Counted from the first letter of the stretch, positions 26,162 through 34,534 are shown. The stretch: 61,988 bases of DNA from Actinomycetota bacterium (GCA_009380005.1 WHSQ01000004.1:334-62321); one strand, 5' to 3'. Numbers and translations: made by a program. The notes: generated by a model not told the origin, from the letters alone.

Positions 26162-26513
26162 ACAAAGGTTCGACGCCCAGGTGCGACAGGAAGGTTCGGT
26201 TGCGACGATGGACCTGAGCGGCGAGATCAACCGCGGGGCCGACGATCGCATGACGAGTGCGTACGACGATGTAGCCAAGACCGGTGCGGCGACGATCCTG
26301 TTGAACTTCACGAGGGTCGGCTACATAAACAGCACCGGGATAGCGGTCATCGTTGCGATGCTCGGCCGCGCCCGGAACGACGGTAGGCAGGTAAGCGCCT
26401 ACGGTCTCACCGATCACTACAAGCACCTATTCGACATCACCCGTCTATCGGATTTCATGAACATCTACGACGATGAATCCACTGCTCTAGCCGGCGTTGG
26501 CGCCGGTGCCTGA
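26154..26513 (+). CDS. STAS anti-anti-sigma factor 1
   Basis: A 119-residue STAS protein of the SpoIIAA/RsbV type. The phosphorylation site is S60 in GYINSTGIAVIV, preceded by the usual ILLNFTRV strand. Its gene overlaps the end of the PP2C-HATPase gene by eight bases, so the kinase and phosphatase that control it are made in the same ribosome run. When dephosphorylated, such proteins normally bind the HATPase kinase and release its target. No sigma factor is encoded nearby. Confidence 0.95.
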   Translation: MPEQRFDAQVRQEGSVATMDLSGEINRGADDRMTSAYDDVAKTGAATILLNFTRVGYINSTGIAVIVAMLGRARNDGRQVSAYGLTDHYKHLFDITRLSDFMNIYDDESTALAGVGAGA

Positions 26514-26526
26514 ATCGGGAGGGGAT

Positions 26527-26883
26527 ATGACTGAGGCGACGACAGCTACCAGCGTCCGCAGGCTCAACGATCAGATCTCGGTGATCGACATCAAGGGAGA
26601 GATCACCGCAGCCTCGGAGTCCACCCTGATGGACGCCTTCAACGAGGCTTCCGGCGACGCAACCAAGGCGGTGATCCTCAACTTCGGGGGCCTCGACTAC
26701 ATGAACAGTTCAGGCATAGGTCTCCTGGTCACGCTGCTCGTGCGAGCCCAACGACAGCACCAAGAACTACTGGCCTACGGCCTGAACGAGCATTACCGAC
26801 AGATCTTCGAGCTGACCCGCCTCGACGAGGCCATCGGTATCCACGACACCGAGGACAGCGCTACCGCAGCCGCCGGCAGATAA
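26527..26883 (+). CDS. STAS anti-anti-sigma factor 2
   Basis: A second STAS protein, 118 residues, with phosphosite S61/S62 in DYMNSSGIGLLVTLLV and the same YGLNEHYRQIFELTRLDEAI C-terminal helix region as its neighbour (YGLTDHYKHLFDITRLSDFM), so the two arose by duplication. The ATG at 26527 has a strong GGGAGGGG site two bases upstream of the ideal spacing; the in-frame extension to 26497 overlaps STAS 1 and looks spurious. Two antagonists for one HATPase domain would let two inputs or two outputs share one switch. Confidence 0.95.
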   Translation: MTEATTATSVRRLNDQISVIDIKGEITAASESTLMDAFNEASGDATKAVILNFGGLDYMNSSGIGLLVTLLVRAQRQHQELLAYGLNEHYRQIFELTRLDEAIGIHDTEDSATAAAGR

Positions 26884-26893
26884 GGAGCCAACC

Positions 26894-27718
26894 ATGAGCG
26901 ACCAACCGACCACACCATCCCCCGCCGAAGCCACTCCCGAGCCGGAGCAGCTCGAGGCCGCGGCGGTTAGGCGCAGCGACGCGGGCAACTGGGCCAAGGT
27001 AAGTCCGACCCTCCACCTCGAGAACGTGCCCGAGGGAGCGATCAACCTCAACGTTGAGGGCCGTCGAACAGCTTCGCCGATGCAGGGCTTCGGCAAGATG
27101 TGGCAGAAGACGTACAGCGTCCGGATCCCGTCCTCGATCGCCTCGCCGACGGACGTCGTGACCCAATGGCGCGCCGCCTTCTCGAGCTTCTGGCCTCCCG
27201 GCAACTTCTTCTACTCCCCGTTCACCGACCTCTCCCCCGGTGATGTCGCGCTCTTGAATCTGAAGGCCGTTGGTCGCGTGAAGCTGTCCACGGGCATGCT
27301 CGTGATGTACGTCGATGATGAAGCCATCACGCTGATGACTCCGGTCGGTCATTTCTTCGCGGCCTTCAACACCTTCGGCGCGCACAGCGACGGAGACGAC
27401 ACCATCGTCCAGATCCAGCCACTCTTCCGTTCAGGCGACCCGATCTACGAGATGGGCATGCCGATCATGTCCCGCATGGAGGACAGGTTCTGGGCCCAGA
27501 CCCTCAGGAACGTCGCCGCGCACTTCGGGGTCGAAGACGTCGAGGTGACGCAGACGAAGGTTTGCATCGACAAGAAGCGCAACTGGGCCGCGGTGAAGAA
27601 CGTCCGTCACAACTCCCTCATCAGATCGATCCTCTATCTGGTGGCCACGCCTTTCCGCTGGATCGCCCGACCGTTCAAGAAGGATGCCGACCCGGACGCG
27701 CAGGCGCCCGACCGATAG
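26894..27718 (+). CDS. unknown cytoplasmic protein, first of a paralogous pair
   Basis: A 274-residue protein I do not recognise with confidence. After a Pro/Glu-rich start (1-35) it has blocks shared with the next gene: LPEGAIN-type turn ENVPEGAINLNVEGRR, FGKMWQKTYSVR, LSTGMLVMYVDDEA, TPVGHFFAAFNTFGA, MEDRFWAQTLRNVAAHFGVED and DKKRNWAAVKNVRHNSLIRS. The strand-and-helix order is reminiscent of DUF1990/SRPBCC proteins, which is a weak comparison. There is no signal peptide; the C-terminal stretch ILYLVATPFRWIARPFKK could be an amphipathic membrane-binding helix. It lies 11 bases after STAS 2 with AAGGAG before the ATG, so it belongs to the partner-switch operon and could be its effector. Confidence 0.8.
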   Translation: MSDQPTTPSPAEATPEPEQLEAAAVRRSDAGNWAKVSPTLHLENVPEGAINLNVEGRRTASPMQGFGKMWQKTYSVRIPSSIASPTDVVTQWRAAFSSFWPPGNFFYSPFTDLSPGDVALLNLKAVGRVKLSTGMLVMYVDDEAITLMTPVGHFFAAFNTFGAHSDGDDTIVQIQPLFRSGDPIYEMGMPIMSRMEDRFWAQTLRNVAAHFGVEDVEVTQTKVCIDKKRNWAAVKNVRHNSLIRSILYLVATPFRWIARPFKKDADPDAQAPDR

Positions 27719-27731
27719 CAAGGAGGCCGCC

Positions 27732-28535
27732 GTGTCCGTCGACAAGGAAAGCCCGTCGGGCGGCTCGACCCGCCGGGACGATGAGGCGTGGGCGAAGCCG
27801 ACGCCCGCCCTCGAAGTCACCATCCTGCCCGAGGGGGCCATCAATCGAAACGTGGCCGGCCGCCGCGTCACCGGTCCGATCCAGGGCTTCGGGCGCATGT
27901 GGCAGAAGACTTACCGCGTTCGGATGTCCGGCGTGGACATCGACCCGACGGAAGTCATCAAGACGTGGAAAGAGCACTTTCCCGAGTTCTGGCCGGAGGG
28001 CAACCGCTTCTACGGTCCCCTGACCGGCATCGCGCCGGGCGAAGTGGCCGTCCTTAACCTGTCGATGCCCGGCAGATTGAAGCTCTCCACGGGAGTGATG
28101 GTCATGTACGCCGACGACGAGTCCTTCACTTTCATGACGCCTGAAGGCCACATGTTCGCCGGTTGGATCACCTTCAGCGCGTTCAAGGAGGGACGGTCGA
28201 CGGTGGCCCAGGCCCAGGTCTTGATCCGAGCGAGTGACCCCCTCTACGAGCTGGGACTGGCCCTGGGTGGGCACGAGGTGGAGGACCGCTTCTGGCAGAC
28301 GACGCTAACGACACTGGCGGCGCGTTTCGGCGTCGAGGACCCGGCCCCCGAAACGCGCTACCTCCTCGTCGATCGCAAACGGCAGTGGCGGATGGCGAAG
28401 AACGTCTGGCACAACGCCGGGGTCCGCAGCGGTTTCTACATGATGGGGATGCCGGCGCGCTGGGCGTCCAAGAGGCTCAAGCGGAAGTCGCCGCCCTACA
28501 CGTCCGAGGGATCCTCGCAGAACTCCGACCTGTAA
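27732..28535 (+). CDS. unknown cytoplasmic protein, second of the paralogous pair
   Basis: A 267-residue paralog of the preceding protein. Shared blocks include ILPEGAINRNVAGRR, FGRMWQKTYRVR, LSTGVMVMYADDES, TPEGHMFAGWITFSA, VEDRFWQTTLTTLAARFGVED and DRKRQWRMAKNVWHNAGVRSG, with a basic C-terminal tail after FYMMGMPARWASKRLKRK. I took the GTG at 27732, which has a perfect AGGAGG five bases upstream; the in-frame extension to 27684 lies inside the previous gene. Both paralogs keep the EDRFW...FGVED core, so it is probably functional, but no enzyme motif is evident. It is followed after 35 bases by an FAD oxidoreductase gene. Confidence 0.8.
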   Translation: MSVDKESPSGGSTRRDDEAWAKPTPALEVTILPEGAINRNVAGRRVTGPIQGFGRMWQKTYRVRMSGVDIDPTEVIKTWKEHFPEFWPEGNRFYGPLTGIAPGEVAVLNLSMPGRLKLSTGVMVMYADDESFTFMTPEGHMFAGWITFSAFKEGRSTVAQAQVLIRASDPLYELGLALGGHEVEDRFWQTTLTTLAARFGVEDPAPETRYLLVDRKRQWRMAKNVWHNAGVRSGFYMMGMPARWASKRLKRKSPPYTSEGSSQNSDL

Positions 28536-28570
28536 GGTTCGCGCGTGCTCTCCCAACCTCAGATCCCGGC

Positions 28571-30043
28571 ATGAGTCGGCCGGCGTACGACGCCGTCGTG
28601 ATCGGTTCGGGCCCCAACGGCCTGGCGGCCGCGATAGAGATAGCGCGCGCCGGTCGCTCCGTGAAGGTGATCGAAGCGAACGATGCGCCCGGCGGCGGGA
28701 CGCGTTCAGAGGAGCTAACTCTTCCCGGCTACGTACACGACACGTGTTCGGCCATCCATCCTCTGCTGAGCGTCTCGGAGTTCTTCAACACGATCCCGCT
28801 CGAACGTCTCGGCATAGAGCTGGCTCATCCGGAGATCCCCTACGCTCACCCACTCGACGGCGGTCGCATCGCCGTCCTGCATCGCTCGGTCGAGCTCACG
28901 GCACAGGGTTTGGGTTCGGACGCGAACGCGTACGCAAGGCTGATGGGGCCACTTGCGAAGAACTGCCAAGAGATCATGGATATGTTCCTGGGACCGATCC
29001 AACTCCCGAAGCGTCCAGCCCTGATGATCGGTTTCGGGTTGCGTGCGATCCGATCGATCAAAGGTCTCGGCTCGAGGTTCGACACCGACGAGGGACGCGT
29101 GCTGCTCGCGGGTGCGGCGGCTCATTCCATGTTGAAGACCAGCCAGGTCGGTACGGCGGGCTTCGGTCTGGGCCTCGCGATGACGGCACACGCCGTCGGG
29201 TGGCCTTGCGTCGTCGGGGGGTCGGGCCGGATCTCCGAGGGACTCGTGGCCTATCTCCGGGAGCTCGGCGGCGAGCTGGAGCTCGAACATCGCGTGACGT
29301 CGATGGCCGAGCTCCCCGACGCTCGGGCCTATGTGTTCGATACCTCGGCCCGGGAGTTGGCCTCCATCGCCGGCGACGCCCTCTCGGCCCGGTACCGCCG
29401 GGCCATACGTCGCTTCCGTTACGGGCTCGGGGTGTTCAAGCTCGATTGGGCCCTGAGCGAGCCCGTTCCCTGGGCCGCTCCCGAGGCCCGGAAGGCCGGC
29501 ACCCTCCACCTGGCCGGCACCGTGGAGGAGATGGCGGCGGCCGAAGCCTCCGTCCGGCAGGGCCGGGCCCCGGACCGCCCCTACGTCCTTTTCGCTCAGC
29601 AATCCGTCTTCGACGCCAGCCGGGCCCCCGCCGGAGGGCACACCGCATGGGCGTACTCGCACGTGCCGGCCGGCTCGACACTCGACATGACCCAACGCAT
29701 GGAGGATCAGATCGAACGCTTCGCCCCGGGGTTCCGCGACGTGATCGTGGAACGCCGAACCATGTCGCCTGCGGACGTCGAAGCGCACAACTCGAACTAC
29801 ATCGGCGGCGACATCAACTCTGGGGTGCAAGACATCCGGCAGTTGTTCACGCGGCCGACGTGGCGTCCGCGCCCCTACCTGACATCCAATCCGAACGTTT
29901 ATATATGTTCGTCCGCCACGCCTCCCGGTGGCGGGGTTCACGGGATGTGCGGGCTCCATGCGGCTCGACTGGTCCTCCGCCGTAGCCTCGGGGTCTCAGC
30001 TAAGCAAGCAGAGGTCGCGAAGAAATCGCGCCGGATCGCCTAG
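28571..30043 (+). CDS. FAD-dependent oxidoreductase, phytoene desaturase/PYROXD2-like
   Basis: A 490-residue flavoprotein. The N-terminal Rossmann motif is VVIGSGPNGLAAAIEIARAG (about 8-27) followed by the ADP-ribose glutamate and the GGGTRSEELTLPG flavin-contact segment. The C-terminal FAD motif is SATPPGGGVHGMCGLHAARL. This layout is that of the phytoene desaturase/retinol saturase superfamily, in particular the PYROXD2-like branch whose substrates are mostly unknown. No carotenoid genes lie nearby, so a carotenoid role is not supported. The true start is the ATG at 28571; the open frame upstream overlaps the previous gene and is shadow. Confidence 0.88.
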   Translation: MSRPAYDAVVIGSGPNGLAAAIEIARAGRSVKVIEANDAPGGGTRSEELTLPGYVHDTCSAIHPLLSVSEFFNTIPLERLGIELAHPEIPYAHPLDGGRIAVLHRSVELTAQGLGSDANAYARLMGPLAKNCQEIMDMFLGPIQLPKRPALMIGFGLRAIRSIKGLGSRFDTDEGRVLLAGAAAHSMLKTSQVGTAGFGLGLAMTAHAVGWPCVVGGSGRISEGLVAYLRELGGELELEHRVTSMAELPDARAYVFDTSARELASIAGDALSARYRRAIRRFRYGLGVFKLDWALSEPVPWAAPEARKAGTLHLAGTVEEMAAAEASVRQGRAPDRPYVLFAQQSVFDASRAPAGGHTAWAYSHVPAGSTLDMTQRMEDQIERFAPGFRDVIVERRTMSPADVEAHNSNYIGGDINSGVQDIRQLFTRPTWRPRPYLTSNPNVYICSSATPPGGGVHGMCGLHAARLVLRRSLGVSAKQAEVAKKSRRIA

Positions 30044-30059
30044 CCCCCAGAGGCGTGCC

Positions 30060-30079
30060 GGGCCCCCGGGGAGGGGCCC
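30060..30079 (+). terminator. hairpin terminator after the FAD oxidoreductase gene
   Basis: GGGCCCC (30060-30066) pairs perfectly with GGGGCCC (30073-30079) across a six-base loop, 16 bases after the stop codon, followed by ATTT. The short T run makes it a weak intrinsic terminator by enterobacterial standards but typical of actinobacteria. Confidence 0.55.
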
Positions 30080-30195
30080 ATTTGCCCTAGTCAACGCGGC
30101 GCGGCTAGCTTTCTGACGCTTCACTCGAGCGCCCCGGGAGGGTACCGGCGGCCCATCGAGAAGTCTTGCTCAACCACTGGATCGGACCCAGACCG

Positions 30196-31098
30196 ATGCG
30201 CTCTAACAACCGACGATTGATCCGCCTCGTATCCGTCACCGCGATGTGTGCCATGGCCCTCGCGGGGCCCGGCGCGCTCAGTGGTCGCGCCCAGACCGGG
30301 TCCGATCGCGACGAGGCGCGCGACTCGGTGGCGAACCTCGAGGAGGAGCTCGCCGTCGCGCTCGATCGTTTCGAGTCGATCACGCAGAGGATCACTTCGA
30401 TACAGCTCGCGATGGCGGAGAACGAGCTCGCGATCGAGCGACTCGCTCGCCGGATGTTGGAGCGCGAAGCGATGGCCGTGAGCGTCGCCACCGAGCTGTA
30501 CAAGGGAGGTGGATCGGTCGCCCTGGAAGGCATCCTGTCGTCGAAGAGCCTCGCCGACGTGAACACCCGCCTGAAGTACCTGGAATCGTCCGGCCAGATC
30601 AACGCCGAGGTCTTCGAGAAGCTGGCATCGGAGCGAGAGGTCCTGGAGCGCCGCCTCGACGAGCTGGACCGGGCTCGAGCCGCCGCGATGAAGGCCGAGG
30701 ACCGGCTCCAGGCGCTCAAAGAGGACATCTCCTCCCGCCTGGACCGCCAGCGGTCCAAGCTCGCGTCCATCAACGACGCCCTTCGACGGCGTGCCACGGC
30801 GGCCGCCCAGTCTCCCGTGGCCACAAGCACGGTCTCGGAGATCCCTCAGTTGTCACGGAAGGGCCGGCAGGCCGATTGGATCGCGATCGCGCGCTGCGAA
30901 TCCGGTCTGCGCTGGCACCTGGATTCGACCTACGACGGCGGTCTCCAGTTCCATCCGATGACGTGGTTGGGTTACGGCGGTGGCAAGTACTCCCGTTACG
31001 CGTGGCAGGCATCGCCGGCGGAACAGATCGCGATCGGCGAGAGGGTGCTGGACGATCAAGGTCCGGGTGCGTGGCCGAATTGCTTCCGGTGGAAGTGA
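30196..31098 (+). CDS. secreted coiled-coil protein with RPF-like lysozyme domain
   Basis: A cell-wall hydrolase of about 300 residues. From the ATG at 30196 the product has a signal peptide (LIRLVSVTAMCAMALAGPGALS). A long coiled coil follows (about 35-195, e.g. VANLEEELAVALDRFESITQ and EREVLERRLDELDRARAAAM), and the C-terminal part is a resuscitation-promoting-factor/transglycosylase domain: WIAIARCESGLRW with the catalytic glutamate, DGGLQFHPMTWLGYGGG, ASPAEQIAIGERVL and GPGAWPNCF. The coiled coil resembles those of PcsB/RipA-type enzymes controlled by FtsEX, so divisome regulation is possible. A TTG at 30166 opens the frame but the ATG fits the signal peptide better. No Shine-Dalgarno is evident. 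Confidence 0.93.
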   Translation: MRSNNRRLIRLVSVTAMCAMALAGPGALSGRAQTGSDRDEARDSVANLEEELAVALDRFESITQRITSIQLAMAENELAIERLARRMLEREAMAVSVATELYKGGGSVALEGILSSKSLADVNTRLKYLESSGQINAEVFEKLASEREVLERRLDELDRARAAAMKAEDRLQALKEDISSRLDRQRSKLASINDALRRRATAAAQSPVATSTVSEIPQLSRKGRQADWIAIARCESGLRWHLDSTYDGGLQFHPMTWLGYGGGKYSRYAWQASPAEQIAIGERVLDDQGPGAWPNCFRWK

Positions 31099-31273
31099 TC
31101 CCACCGCGCTGACGAGAGGGCGGATGCCATCGCCAACGTGGTGGCCGTGGTCGCCATGAGGCATCGTCCGATCTAGACGTCGGGTCTCGCCCCGAGCCCG
31201 AAACCGGCGCCTCGTCCGAACTGCCCCATTCACCCCCCTGTCGCGAAGCGTGCCGGACGCGGATGATTCCGTC

Positions 31274-33574
31274 ATGGCACGCCAAACTCGCGGTGAGGAC
31301 TCCCGCTTCTTCCGCGTCGGCACCTTCGCATACCGGCGTCGCTGGTGGGTGATCGGGGCATGGGTTCTCGCGGTCGCCTTGCTGGCGCCGCAACTCGGTG
31401 AGTTGACCGGCCGCATGTCGAGCGGGGGCTTCGAGGCTCCCGGATCCCAGTCCGACCGCGTAAAGAAGATCATCGAGTCCGACTTCAAGGGTCAGTACAA
31501 CCAGACGGATCTCCTCGTGATGACATCGGACTCGCTCGCCGCCAACGATCCGGGGTTCAGAGCGGTCTTCGCAGACGTCAAGGCTGCGCTGGAGGCCGCG
31601 CCGGGGGTCGCCGAGGTCCTCGATCCATATTCCAATCCAGAGTTATCGATCTCCGCCGACGGCTCGACCCTGACGGCTCGCGTGGGTCTCAACGATGACC
31701 AAGATCAGGCGTTGGAACACTCCCCCGCCCTCGAGGCCGCCCTCGAGGAAGCATCTGCAGGTACGCAGGTGCGCTCGTTGCTGACCGGGGCAGCGCCGTT
31801 CTATCACTCGTTCCAGGAAACGACCACGCACGACCTCGAGCGCGCCGAACGGATCGCGCTACCGATCACGCTGGTGATCCTCGCGCTGGCGTTCGGTACG
31901 TTGCTGGCCGCCGGGATGCCGCTCATCATGGCATTGGTCGCTCTCGCGGCATCGTTCGGACTGATCTCCATCCTGGCCGACAAGACCACCGTAAGCATCT
32001 TCACGCAGAACATGGCATCGATGATCGGGCTGGGTGTCGGGATCGACTATTCGTTGTTCGTGTTGACGCGTTACCGTGAACGGCTGCGTGCTGGAGGAGC
32101 GATCGAAGAAGCGATCGCCGAGTCGATGGCGACGAGCGGCAAGGCCGTGTTCGTTTCCGCCATCACCGTCATCGTCTCGCTGGCCGGCACCTTGCTGATA
32201 GATCTGGCGGCCTTCCGCTCGATGGGGATCGGGGCCATGATCGCGGTCGCCGTGGCTGCCGCCGCCGCTCTCACCCTGCTTCCCGCGTTACTCGGCGTCG
32301 TCGGCCACCGCATCGAGTCCTTCCGGCTCCGTCCCCGGCGTGAGACACGTCTCAGCGGGATGTGGCACCGGTGGGCGACCACGGTGATGCGTCGTCCCTG
32401 GCCCGCATTGATCCTCGCCGTCGTCATCGTTGGCGCTCTCGCGGCTCCTGCTCTCGATCTCAACGTCGGCTCGTCCGGCGTCGCGATCCTGCCGAAGGAG
32501 TCGAAGGTGCGACAGGCCGCCGAGATCACGGCCGACGCTTTCGGCGAGGGTCAGGTCGCTCCCGTGCAGATCGTCATCCGGCACGGCGAGGATGTTCTGG
32601 GGCAGGGATTCGCCGACGTGTACGAAGCAGTCGACACGATCGCCCGTCACGAAGAGGTCGTACGCGTCGACTCGATCGCGTCGTTCGCGCCCGGGGCTCC
32701 GCTCGAGACAGCACGAGCGGCCGCGACCTCACCCGAGACTGCCCCCTTCGTGCAAAGCATGGTCGCCGGCGACGGCAAGACGACGCTCATCTCTGCAGTC
32801 GCACGGCATGGTTCACAGTCGGATGAATCCGACGAGTTGGTCCGGGACCTCCGCGCCGACCTCCCTCAGATAGCTCCGGACGCTGAGATCCTCGTCGGCG
32901 GGGACCCGGGACTCAACGAGGACATCAACGAGGAGCTTTCCGGCAAGCTGCCGTACGTAGTTGCACTGGTCCTCGTCCTCTCGTTCTTCATCCTGTTGCT
33001 GTTCCTGCGCAGTCTGCTCTTGCCGCTGAAGGCCGTCATCCTGAACCTGTGCTCGGTGCTCGCCGCATATGGGTTGCTCGTCACCGTCTTCCAGAAGGGA
33101 TTCGGCGAAGGCCTGCTGGGCTTCGAGGCCCAAGGCAACATCGACCCGTTCTTGCCCGTGTTCCTCTTCTGCATCCTCTTCGGACTGTCCATGGACTATG
33201 AGGTCTTCATGTTGTCCCGCATCCGCGAGGAGTACCTGAAGACCCGAGACAACACCGAGGCGGTGGGCTGGGGCCTCGAGCACACGGCCGGGATCATCAC
33301 CAGCGCCGCGGCGATCATGGTCACCGTTTTCGGGGGTTTCGCAGCCGCGAGCCTCATCCCCATCAAGGCGACGGGCTTCGGACTGGCCGTTGCGGTCTTC
33401 CTGGACGCGACCCTCATCCGAGCCGTGCTGGTGCCCGCGTCGATGCGCCTGATGGGCGACTGGAACTGGTGGTTGCCCGGGTGGCTCGACCGCCTGCTAC
33501 CGAAGATCTCCCTCGAGGAGGCCCCGGAGACTCCCGACCCGTCCGAGGGGCAGCCCGAGCCGGCAACCGCCTAG
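31274..33574 (+). CDS. MMPL-family RND transporter
   Basis: A 766-residue inner-membrane transporter of the MmpL/YdfJ family, which exports lipids or hydrophobic compounds using the proton gradient. It shows the MMPL plan: one helix (WWVIGAWVLAVALLAP), a large external domain, five helices with MIGLGVGIDYSLFVLTRYRE, then a second helix, second external domain and five more helices with FGLSMDYEVFMLSRIREEY. The two DYS/DYE motifs hold the proton-relay acidic residues. The C-terminus SMRLMGDWNWWLPGWLDRLLP is diagnostic. The ATG at 31274 is preferred over GTG at 31250. No lipid-synthesis genes adjoin it. Confidence 0.95.
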   Translation: MARQTRGEDSRFFRVGTFAYRRRWWVIGAWVLAVALLAPQLGELTGRMSSGGFEAPGSQSDRVKKIIESDFKGQYNQTDLLVMTSDSLAANDPGFRAVFADVKAALEAAPGVAEVLDPYSNPELSISADGSTLTARVGLNDDQDQALEHSPALEAALEEASAGTQVRSLLTGAAPFYHSFQETTTHDLERAERIALPITLVILALAFGTLLAAGMPLIMALVALAASFGLISILADKTTVSIFTQNMASMIGLGVGIDYSLFVLTRYRERLRAGGAIEEAIAESMATSGKAVFVSAITVIVSLAGTLLIDLAAFRSMGIGAMIAVAVAAAAALTLLPALLGVVGHRIESFRLRPRRETRLSGMWHRWATTVMRRPWPALILAVVIVGALAAPALDLNVGSSGVAILPKESKVRQAAEITADAFGEGQVAPVQIVIRHGEDVLGQGFADVYEAVDTIARHEEVVRVDSIASFAPGAPLETARAAATSPETAPFVQSMVAGDGKTTLISAVARHGSQSDESDELVRDLRADLPQIAPDAEILVGGDPGLNEDINEELSGKLPYVVALVLVLSFFILLLFLRSLLLPLKAVILNLCSVLAAYGLLVTVFQKGFGEGLLGFEAQGNIDPFLPVFLFCILFGLSMDYEVFMLSRIREEYLKTRDNTEAVGWGLEHTAGIITSAAAIMVTVFGGFAAASLIPIKATGFGLAVAVFLDATLIRAVLVPASMRLMGDWNWWLPGWLDRLLPKISLEEAPETPDPSEGQPEPATA

Positions 33575-33679
33575 GACCTGCCGGAGACGCGGAACGGAGT
33601 CGATCTTCGGCCCAACCACGTGGACAGCATGGCCGTCGGGGGCCATCATTGGGCCCTCTGGAACTCGGAGGTTCTCATC

Positions 33680-34078
33680 GTGAAAGACCTATCAGTATCG
33701 CTGGCCGATCGCCCCGGCACGGGAGCCAAGGTGACGCAGGTCCTGGCCGACGCAGGGATGAACATCGAAGGGGTCTGCTACTTCCCTCACCGAGGTCAGA
33801 CGTGGGGGGTCGTTCACGTCCTCCTCGACGACGGTGAGAAGGGGCGCGATGTGATCGAGGCGACCGGATTCGAGGTGCGCGAGGTCCGTGACGTCATCCT
33901 CGTCGATGGGCTGATGGACCGACCCGGCGTACTCGCAGCGCTACTCGAGGACTTCGCCGATCACGGCGTGAACATCGACCTCTTGTACATGGCGAGCAAA
34001 TCCCGACTGGTGATCGGCACCGAGCAGATGCACGAAGCTCGAGAGGGCGTCCGCACCATAGAAGCCACCTTCGGCTAG
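33680..34078 (+). CDS. tandem ACT-domain protein
   Basis: A 132-residue protein made of two ACT domains: VKDLSVSLADRPGTGAKVTQ (about 1-65) and VILVDGLMDRPGVLAALLED (about 70-130). ACT domains bind amino acids or other small ligands; stand-alone pairs are thought to be regulators, but the ligand cannot be read from sequence. I chose the GTG at 33680 because GGAGG lies eight bases upstream; a frame open to 33620 adds 20 residues with no ACT similarity. Confidence 0.85.
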   Translation: MKDLSVSLADRPGTGAKVTQVLADAGMNIEGVCYFPHRGQTWGVVHVLLDDGEKGRDVIEATGFEVREVRDVILVDGLMDRPGVLAALLEDFADHGVNIDLLYMASKSRLVIGTEQMHEAREGVRTIEATFG

Positions 34079-34152
34079 CCCACCGATGCCGGAGGTCGCG
34101 GAGAAGTGCCGCATGGTCCCGATGACATCCGGCGGTAGGACCTGAACCACAC

Positions 34153-34407
34153 GTGACGATGCCGACGCGTCGCCGGCCGATACGTGGCGAGGATCTGGGA
34201 GGCGACCGCGTCGAGCTCGAGGTCTCCGTTGCGCGCAAGCTGTATACCTGCCCGGGCTGTGGGGGTCAGATCCCGATCGGGGCCGAGCATGTCTTCGTGC
34301 GCCGCACGCCCGTCGACGGCTCCTCGCGTTACCACCAGCACTGGCACACCGACTGCGCCCGACCCATTGCACGAGAGATGGATCTGGCCGGCCGCCGACG
34401 CAATTAG
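34153..34407 (+). CDS. small zinc-binding-type protein, conserved in actinobacteria
   Basis: An 84-residue basic protein with YTCPGCGGQIPIGAEHVFVR and HQHWHTDCARPI. The CxxC...HWHxxC arrangement suggests one zinc site. I recall similar short actinobacterial proteins with RCPGCDQEI...RHWHTPCW, often misannotated as ATP/GTP-binding proteins; their function is unknown. GTG 34153 or ATG 34159 could start it; neither has a good ribosome site. It stands alone between the ACT gene and the repeat/tRNA region. Confidence 0.65.
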   Translation: MTMPTRRRPIRGEDLGGDRVELEVSVARKLYTCPGCGGQIPIGAEHVFVRRTPVDGSSRYHQHWHTDCARPIAREMDLAGRRRN

Positions 34408-34432
34408 CGCGGCGGGCTGGATCGTGGATCTG

Positions 34433-34534
34433 GTGTGACACAGGTACCGAAGCCACCGTCGCCCAGGAGCCGAAGCCGGGTCGGGAAGTGGGACAGGGGT
34501 GCCGGAGCCAAAGTGGGACAGAGGTCCCGAACTT
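34433..34534. repeat. three imperfect 22-bp direct repeats beside tRNA-Val
   Basis: Copies begin at 34433 (GTGTGACACAGGTACCGAAG...), 34488 (GTGGGACAGGGGTGCCGGAG...) and 34513 (GTGGGACAGAGGTCCCGAAC...). The common core is GTGnGACAnnGGTnCCGnA. Spacing is 55 and then 25 bases, so they are not an evenly spaced CRISPR array. They could be the scar of a mobile-element end; no transposase remains. Confidence 0.6.

Noticed and set aside
28715-29959. 414-codon open frame on the minus strand opposite the FAD oxidoreductase gene
   Set aside because: High-GC antisense shadow: no domain, no ribosome site, and the plus strand has clear flavoprotein motifs. Similar long shadows occur opposite argJ, argG, the TIM-barrel gene and the ACAD gene.
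28571-30043. Carotenoid synthesis locus based on the phytoene-desaturase-like protein
   Set aside because: No phytoene synthase, GGPP synthase or cyclase nearby; the PYROXD2-like branch has other, mostly unknown roles.
30080-30195. Possible c-di-AMP (ydaO-type) riboswitch before the RPF-like gene, as in many actinobacteria
   Set aside because: I looked for the conserved ydaO core segments in this 116-base leader and could not match them; the leader is also short for that class.
34433-34534. CRISPR array made of the 22-bp repeats
   Set aside because: Only three imperfect copies, spacer lengths of 33 and 3 bases, and no cas genes.
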